Assembly: GCA_946482115.1 (NCBI GenBank)
Contig: CAMLQP010000084.1
Location: 1-10,365, forward strand
Direction of reading: 5' to 3'
DNA: 10,365 nucleotides
Source of the DNA: an uncultured Comamonadaceae bacterium
GTDB taxonomy: Bacteria; Pseudomonadota; Gammaproteobacteria; Burkholderiales; Burkholderiaceae
A program made the position numbers and the translations under genes. Below, piece by piece: positions 6,934 to 10,365 of the stretch. Position 1 is the first letter of the stretch, and every line of letters begins with the position of its first letter. Under the pieces are notes generated by a model. That model ran no database searches. It saw only the letters and a list, made by a program, of their open reading frames with translations, and had not been told where the DNA came from.

Positions 6934-7461
6934 CTAGTCGGCTGTACCCGTTGCGGTTGCTGTTGCCGTTGACACCTGGGCCTGCGCCGCTTCCACCAGC
7001 TGGTCAGCGTCAATGCCCATGGCACGCAGCGTGCGTGCCGCCACGCCGTGCGGCATGGTGGCCACGGCTGCCACCACGTGGGCGCCCAGAAGGGGGCCGC
7101 CCTGGCTCTTGCGGGAGCGCGCCAGCGTCTGCATGACCTCCTGGCCCGATGGCTGTGCCCGGTAGAGGCCTGGGGCCGGTGGCGCGAGGGCTGGCGCCTG
7201 CGGCAGGGTTGCATCCAGCCCCACGCTGCGTAGCGCATCGCGGTACTGCTGCTCGATCGCATCCCGCACGGCGGCGGGTGCGACGCCCACGCTCTCCAGC
7301 GCACGCCGGGCCGACCCGTCGGGAAGGTCGATGGCGGCCAGCAAAAAATGCTCTGCCCCCGGTGCGGCTTGGCCGCTTGCGCGGGCATGTGCCTCGGCGC
7401 CGGTGCACAGGCGGCTCAGGGTGCGCATGCTCTGGAAGCGGTGCTGCAATTGGCGAAACAT
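6934..7461 (-). CDS. Stand-alone Clp N-terminal (ClpN repeat) domain protein
   Basis: A 175-residue protein made of two Clp N-type repeats and no ATPase. Repeat 1 spans about 5-65 with GAEHFLLAAIDLPDGSARRALESVGV (split: GAEHFLLAAI at 35-44, ARRALESVGV at 51-60). Repeat 2 spans about 105-160 with GPLLGAHVVAAVATMPHGV at 122-140 and AARTLRAMGID at 141-151. A Pro/Ala-rich linker joins them and a Thr/Ala tail ends the protein. In ClpA/ClpB/ClpC this domain binds substrates and adaptors. Without AAA+ modules this product could act as an adaptor, a substrate decoy or a regulator; that is inference. AAGGAG at 7470-7475 lies 8 bases before the ATG at 7461. The gene begins 15 bp after the stop of the HTH gene, so the two are very probably co-transcribed, and both termini suggest a complete protein. 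Confidence 0.87.
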   Translation of the reverse strand: MFRQLQHRFQSMRTLSRLCTGAEAHARASGQAAPGAEHFLLAAIDLPDGSARRALESVGVAPAAVRDAIEQQYRDALRSVGLDATLPQAPALAPPAPGLYRAQPSGQEVMQTLARSRKSQGGPLLGAHVVAAVATMPHGVAARTLRAMGIDADQLVEAAQAQVSTATATATGTAD

Positions 7462-7476
7462 GGTGATAACTCCTTC

Positions 7477-7707
7477 TCAAGAACGGGGGCGCTGTGGGGC
7501 CTGGGGCATGTGGGGTGACAGGCGCTTGTGCGCTGCCTGCTTGCTCACGCCCAGGGCCTGGGCAATCTGTGCCCACGACCACCCTTGCTCCAGCGCCGCA
7601 GCCACGGCAGCGGCTTCCAGCCGGTCGGCCATCAGCCGCAAGGCGACTACGGCAGCCAGCGCGGCCTCGGGGTTGTCGGGTGAGGGGAGTGCGGGTGGCG
7701 CTTGCAT
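7477..7707 (-). CDS. Small helix-turn-helix protein, probable autoregulator
   Basis: A 76-residue protein. Its central part, RLMADRLEAAAVAAALEQGW at about 24-43, is helical, and WSWAQIAQALGVSKQAAHKR at 43-62 is a clear helix-turn-helix. A Pro-rich N-terminus and a basic, Pro-rich C-terminus flank it. Small HTH proteins with the 'WSWAxIxxALGVSKQAAH' pattern occur beside ClpN-domain genes in other bacteria, as I recall. The ATG at 7705-7707 overlaps the end of a perfect palindrome and has no Shine-Dalgarno. The predicted promoter would start transcription on this A, so translation may be leaderless. A later ATG (residue 26) also lacks a ribosome-binding site. It is the first gene of a two-gene unit with the ClpN protein and lies downstream of the LysR gene, with its own promoter. 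The most likely role is repression of its own operon through the twin palindromes; this is inferred. Confidence 0.82.
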   Translation of the reverse strand: MQAPPALPSPDNPEAALAAVVALRLMADRLEAAAVAAALEQGWSWAQIAQALGVSKQAAHKRLSPHMPQAPQRPRS

Positions 7708-7729
7708 TCGTCAACTATAGTTGACGAAT
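7706..7729. promoter_or_regulatory. Operator 1: 24-bp perfect palindrome
   Basis: Arms ATTCGTCAAC (7706-7715) and GTTGACGAAT (7720-7729) are exact reverse complements around TATA. The palindrome covers the predicted -10 and reaches into the start codon of the HTH gene, so a bound protein would block both transcription and start-site access. Confidence 0.85.
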
Positions 7730-7743
7730 ATCTCTATCGTCAA
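7714..7743 (-). promoter_or_regulatory. Predicted sigma70 promoter of the HTH-ClpN unit
   Basis: On the minus strand, TTGACG (7743-7738, five of six) and TATAGT (7719-7714, five of six) are spaced 18 bp. Six bases separate the -10 from the A of the ATG at 7707, the usual distance to a transcription start, which predicts a leaderless mRNA. The -35 lies within operator 2 and the -10 within operator 1. Confidence 0.7.
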
Positions 7744-7756
7744 CCCATGTTGACGA
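7737..7756. promoter_or_regulatory. Operator 2: 20-bp palindrome
   Basis: TCGTCAAC (7737-7744) and GTTGACGA (7749-7756) are exact reverse complements around CCAT. The arms are the same as those of operator 1, whose centre is 29 bp away. Covers the predicted -35 of the HTH-ClpN promoter. Confidence 0.85.
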
Positions 7757-7777
7757 CGACCTGTTCACAGCAAGGCG

Positions 7778-8755
7778 TCACCGCGGAGCGAGCGCGATCG
7801 GCCCTGCACCCGGTGTGGGTGGCGAAAGCACTGTCTCACCCCCGGGCGATTCACATGCCAGCAGCCACTGTCGAAAGCACTGCAGCGCCTGCAGCTGCGT
7901 GCGGCCCTCGGGGTAACAAAACCAGTAGCCCATGTCGCTGCGGAAGCCGCCGCGCAGCGGATGGTCGGCAAGGGGCTCGCGCACCAGGCCCGCCGTGATT
8001 TCATCCTGCACCAGGCAGCGCGGTACCAGCGCCAGGCCCATGCCGGCCATCACCGCGCGGATCATGGTCTGGAACTGGTCGAACTGCGGCCCGGCCAGCG
8101 GGTCGATGAGGGACTCCACCCCGTGTGTCTCGCTCCAGCGCAGCCAGGCCTCGGGCACCGTCACGTGGCGCATCAGTGTGTGGTGGGCCACATCGCCTGG
8201 CGTGTCGATGGTCCAGTCGGCCACGCGGGTGCGCGGGGCGATCAAGGCCACCTCGTTGCCCGTGATGTAGTGCGCGTGTGCGCCGGGCCAGTGGCCTTCA
8301 CCGAACAGAATGGAGCAGTCCAGCTCGGGCCGCTCGAAGTCGTAGCTGTGCACGTAGGGCACGAAGTGCAGCGTGACCTGCGGGTGCAGCTGCTGGAACT
8401 GCGGCAGGCGCGGGATGAGCCACTTGGCCGCAAACGTGGGCAGGCTGGACAGGTGTAGCGCCCCGCCACCATCGTCGCTGGTGATCAGCTCCAGGGTGGC
8501 GGCCTCCAGCTGCGCCAGCACAGCGCGCACGGCTTTCTCGTAGCGTTCGCCCGCGGGCGTCAGCGCCAAGCGCTTGCGGCTGCGCTCAAACAATGCCACG
8601 CCCACCCAGCCCTCCAGCTCCTTGACCTGCTTGCTGACCGCGCTTTGCGTGAGGTGCAAGGCCTCGGCAGCGCGCGAGACGCTACCAAACCGCGTGACCA
8701 TGGAAAACGCGCGCAACAGGTGCAAAGGGGGCGACAGCCGACGAAGGGAGGACAT
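7778..8755 (-). CDS. LysR-family transcriptional regulator (GcvA-like)
   Basis: A 325-residue LysR-type regulator. The N-terminal winged helix-turn-helix is at about 10-68, with FGSVSRAAEALHLTQSAVSK at 23-42 and LFERSRKRLALTPAGE at about 55-70. A substrate-binding-like effector domain follows from about residue 97 (LHLSSLPTFAAKWLIPRLP) to about 300. The order of conserved features (FAAKWLIPRL, then MGLALVPRCLV) resembles the GcvA/AmpR branch. It is divergent from the Bug-type receptor gene, with 108 bp between the two starts, which is the usual arrangement for a LysR regulator and its target. A 17-bp palindrome in that gap is the likely binding site. The ATG at 8755 has no obvious Shine-Dalgarno. 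The effector is unknown. The last 25 residues are Pro/Gly-rich and probably disordered. Confidence 0.92.
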   Translation of the reverse strand: MSSLRRLSPPLHLLRAFSMVTRFGSVSRAAEALHLTQSAVSKQVKELEGWVGVALFERSRKRLALTPAGERYEKAVRAVLAQLEAATLELITSDDGGGALHLSSLPTFAAKWLIPRLPQFQQLHPQVTLHFVPYVHSYDFERPELDCSILFGEGHWPGAHAHYITGNEVALIAPRTRVADWTIDTPGDVAHHTLMRHVTVPEAWLRWSETHGVESLIDPLAGPQFDQFQTMIRAVMAGMGLALVPRCLVQDEITAGLVREPLADHPLRGGFRSDMGYWFCYPEGRTQLQALQCFRQWLLACESPGGETVLSPPTPGAGPIALAPR

Positions 8756-8771
8756 GGTTGTTGGATTTAAT

Positions 8772-8788
8772 CATTCCAGAATGGAATG
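8772..8788. promoter_or_regulatory. Candidate LysR-type operator
   Basis: CATTCCA (8772-8778) and TGGAATG (8782-8788) are exact reverse complements around GAA, and the T at 8774 and A at 8786 satisfy the T-N11-A rule of LysR sites. It lies 17 bp upstream of the lysR ATG and 76 bp before the receptor ATG, in the shared control region. No other palindrome in the gap is as good. Confidence 0.65.
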
Positions 8789-8863
8789 TTATCAGGCGTA
8801 TCCATTGCTTGGCGGTTGTGTATGCCTCACTTAACCTTGTGGCTCCTTATCGGAGAAGAACCC

Positions 8864-9829
8864 ATGCAACGCCGTCACATGCTCTCAGCGCTGGCCGCTG
8901 TATCTTTCGTTCCTGGAATGTCCTTGGCGCAAGAGGTCAAGCCTCTGCGTATCATCGTGCCCTTTCCCCCCGGCGGGGCTACCGACATCACCGCCCGCAG
9001 CTTGCAGGAGTCACTGGCCCGCATCCTCAAGCAGCCCGTGGTGCTGGAAAACCGGGGCGGCGCAGGCGGCTCCATCGGCATGGCTGAGGTGGCGCGGGCC
9101 TCTGCGGACGGTTTGACCCTGGGCGTGGCCACGTTGTCTACCCACGGCGTGAACCCCGCCGTGTACAGCAAGCTGCCTTACGATCCGATCAAGGACTTTG
9201 TAGGCGTGACCGAGATCGTGAAAGCGCCCGGCGTGGTGGTGGTCAACCCCGCCGTCCTGCCCGTCAAAGACTTGGCCGAGCTGGTGAGCTATCTCAAGGC
9301 CAACCCCGGCAAAGTGGCTTATGCCACTCCGGGCAACGGCACCATCGGACACATGTGGGGCGAGCTGTTCAAGCGCAGCGCAGGTGTCTCCATGGTTCAC
9401 ATCCCTTACCGCGGTGCGGGTCCGGCCATCAACGACGTGCTGGCTGGCCAGGTGGGGGTGTACTTTGACCAGGTGGCTTCCTCGCTGCCCCACATCAAGG
9501 CTGGAAAGCTCAGGGCGCTGGCCGTGTCGTGGCCGGTGCGGCTGGAAGTCCTGCCCGATGTGCCCACCTATGCTGCGGTGGGCTACAAACAGGCCAACGA
9601 GCCCTCCTGGTTTGGCATGGTGGCCCCGGCGGGGACGCCCGCCGCGGCCATAGACCGCATCCAGCAGGCCGTGGCCCAGGCCCTCAAGGAACCTGCCGTG
9701 CGCGAGCGCCTGGCGGCTCAGGGCCTGTACCCCTCCGGTACAACCTCCAAGGAATTCACCGCACAGATCGCCCGTGAGATCGAGAAAATGAAGGGTGTTG
9801 CCGCCTACGCCAAGGTGGTGCTCGATTGA
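8864..9829 (+). CDS. Bug-type (TctC family) periplasmic solute-binding protein
   Basis: A 321-residue extracytoplasmic receptor of the tripartite tricarboxylate transporter family, which is greatly expanded in betaproteobacteria. A signal peptide (MQRRHMLSALAAVSFVPGMS, then LAQ) has a basic start, a hydrophobic core and a likely cleavage after Ala22. The mature protein opens with RIIVPFPPGGATDITAR from about 29, the typical first strand and ligand loop. It continues through ENRGGAGGSIGM, HIPYRGAGPAINDVLAGQV and SWFGMVAPAGTP, all standard for the family. GGAG at 8852-8855 lies 8 bases before this ATG. Upstream in-frame ATGs at 8786 and 8822 would break the signal peptide, so I reject them. No tctA or tctB membrane genes are visible, as is common for these orphan receptors. 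The divergent LysR gene probably controls it. The ligand (a carboxylate or similar) cannot be told from the sequence. Confidence 0.95.
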   Translation: MQRRHMLSALAAVSFVPGMSLAQEVKPLRIIVPFPPGGATDITARSLQESLARILKQPVVLENRGGAGGSIGMAEVARASADGLTLGVATLSTHGVNPAVYSKLPYDPIKDFVGVTEIVKAPGVVVVNPAVLPVKDLAELVSYLKANPGKVAYATPGNGTIGHMWGELFKRSAGVSMVHIPYRGAGPAINDVLAGQVGVYFDQVASSLPHIKAGKLRALAVSWPVRLEVLPDVPTYAAVGYKQANEPSWFGMVAPAGTPAAAIDRIQQAVAQALKEPAVRERLAAQGLYPSGTTSKEFTAQIAREIEKMKGVAAYAKVVLD

Positions 9830-9836
9830 ACCCACA

Positions 9837-9904
9837 CCGGGCCCGCGGGCCCGGCGGCCATAGCCGGGGAAGACCATCACAGGGATAACCATGGTCTTCG
9901 CCCG
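9837..9904 (+). other. Two hairpin-forming repeats after the Bug gene
   Basis: CCGGGCCCGCGGGCCCGG (9837-9854) is an 18-bp perfect palindrome. It is followed by a longer hairpin: the arm ending GAAGACCAT (9865-9877) pairs with ATGGTCTTC at 9891-9899 and flanking G/C bases, with one bulge, around a 13-base loop. No T-run follows, so this may be a factor-dependent end of the receptor transcript or an RNA-stabilising 3' structure. It lies 8-75 bp past the stop. Confidence 0.6.
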
Positions 9905-9950
9905 GTCTGGACGGCTAGGCCAGCCGCCCCATTTTGCGCACACTCTGCCT

Positions 9951-10365
9951 ATGCATTCAGCCTTGAAACTGATCCACCACCGCTTTCAGCACGCCCAACC
10001 GGGAGCCACCGGCTCACCCGGGCAGGCCACGCAACCATCTGCCACCGTCACTGCGGTGTCCGGCAGCACACCGCTGGTGCTTGACTCTCCCCACAGCGGC
10101 ACTCAGTACCCCGCCGACTTTGGCTCCGCCCTTGCCTTGGCCACCCTGCGCCGTGCGGAAGACACCCATGTCGAAAAAATCTACGCCTTTGCCCCGGCGC
10201 TGGGCGTGGCCTGGGTCGAGGCCCACTTCCCCCGCATCTACCTGGATGCCAACCGCGACACCACCGAGCTGGATACCAGCCTGATCGACGGCGAATGGAC
10301 CGACCCCATCTCCACCGACCCCAAGGTGCTCAGCAAGGTGCGCCTGGGCAAGGGGCTGATCTGGA
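9951..10365 (+). CDS. N-formylglutamate amidohydrolase family protein, N-terminal 138 residues
   Basis: Enzymes of this family (HutG-like) are metal-dependent hydrolases that release formate and glutamate from N-formylglutamate, the last step of one histidine degradation route; related members act on other N-acyl compounds. Visible motifs are PLVLDSPHSGTQYP (41-54), with the family's SPHSG loop, EDTHVEK (70-76), and FPRIYLDANRD (93-103), the conserved D.NR.D segment. The gene runs off the right edge, at about half of the usual 250-290 residues. The ATG at 9951 has no clear Shine-Dalgarno, and the first 36 residues (His/Pro/Gly/Thr-rich) are not typical, so a later start is possible. It follows the receptor gene by 121 bp with hairpins between, so co-transcription is uncertain. 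No other hut genes are visible. Confidence 0.88.
   Translation, partial: MHSALKLIHHRFQHAQPGATGSPGQATQPSATVTAVSGSTPLVLDSPHSGTQYPADFGSALALATLRRAEDTHVEKIYAFAPALGVAWVEAHFPRIYLDANRDTTELDTSLIDGEWTDPISTDPKVLSKVRLGKGLIW

Noticed and set aside
9011..9943. 310-codon open frame on the minus strand opposite the Bug gene
   Set aside because: Antisense shadow of a clear TctC-family gene, with His/Gly-rich composition.

Overview
The window is GC-rich chromosomal DNA with dense coding on both strands. The protein sequences point to a betaproteobacterium of the Comamonadaceae type (Acidovorax-like). The signs are the RecA and SucC sequences, a short 'type 2' ArgC, a tctC/Bug solute-binding protein beside a divergent LysR regulator, and a short inverted repeat between recA and recX of a kind I recall from that family. 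The genus is an inference. I see no insertion sequence, prophage, CRISPR array, tRNA or rRNA.

Left part (1-4634): the N-terminal half of sucC (minus strand, cut by the window edge) is divergent from argC (plus), which ends at a clear intrinsic terminator. Next on the plus strand comes a large soluble protein of about 897 residues. It has two copies of a helical plus Cache/PAS-like sensory module followed by a C-terminal CheW-like domain, with no membrane segment and no methyl-accepting signalling domain. It ends 43 bp from the convergent recX stop.

Middle (4635-6927): recX and recA lie on the minus strand as recA then recX, separated by an 83-bp gap holding a strong inverted repeat. Upstream of recA are a plausible LexA (SOS) box, a -35/-10 pair and a 16-bp direct repeat. 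A MarR-family regulator is divergent from recA, and its likely promoter is interleaved with that of recA.

Right part (6934-10365): a two-gene minus-strand module encodes a 76-residue helix-turn-helix protein and a stand-alone Clp N-terminal (ClpN/ClpR repeat) protein without an ATPase. Upstream of it are two perfect palindromes sharing the arms CGTCAAC/GTTGACG. A good sigma70 promoter is built into them, with its predicted transcription start on the ATG, so the HTH gene may be leaderless and autoregulated. Upstream of that module, in the same direction, lies a LysR regulator. It is divergent from a periplasmic Bug-type receptor gene, and the shared gap carries a 17-bp palindrome that fits a LysR box. 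The window closes with the start of an N-formylglutamate amidohydrolase gene.

Most of the window is housekeeping (TCA cycle, arginine synthesis, recombination and SOS). The parts I consider least described are the HTH/ClpN module with its twin operators, the tandem sensor-CheW fusion, and the control elements around recA.
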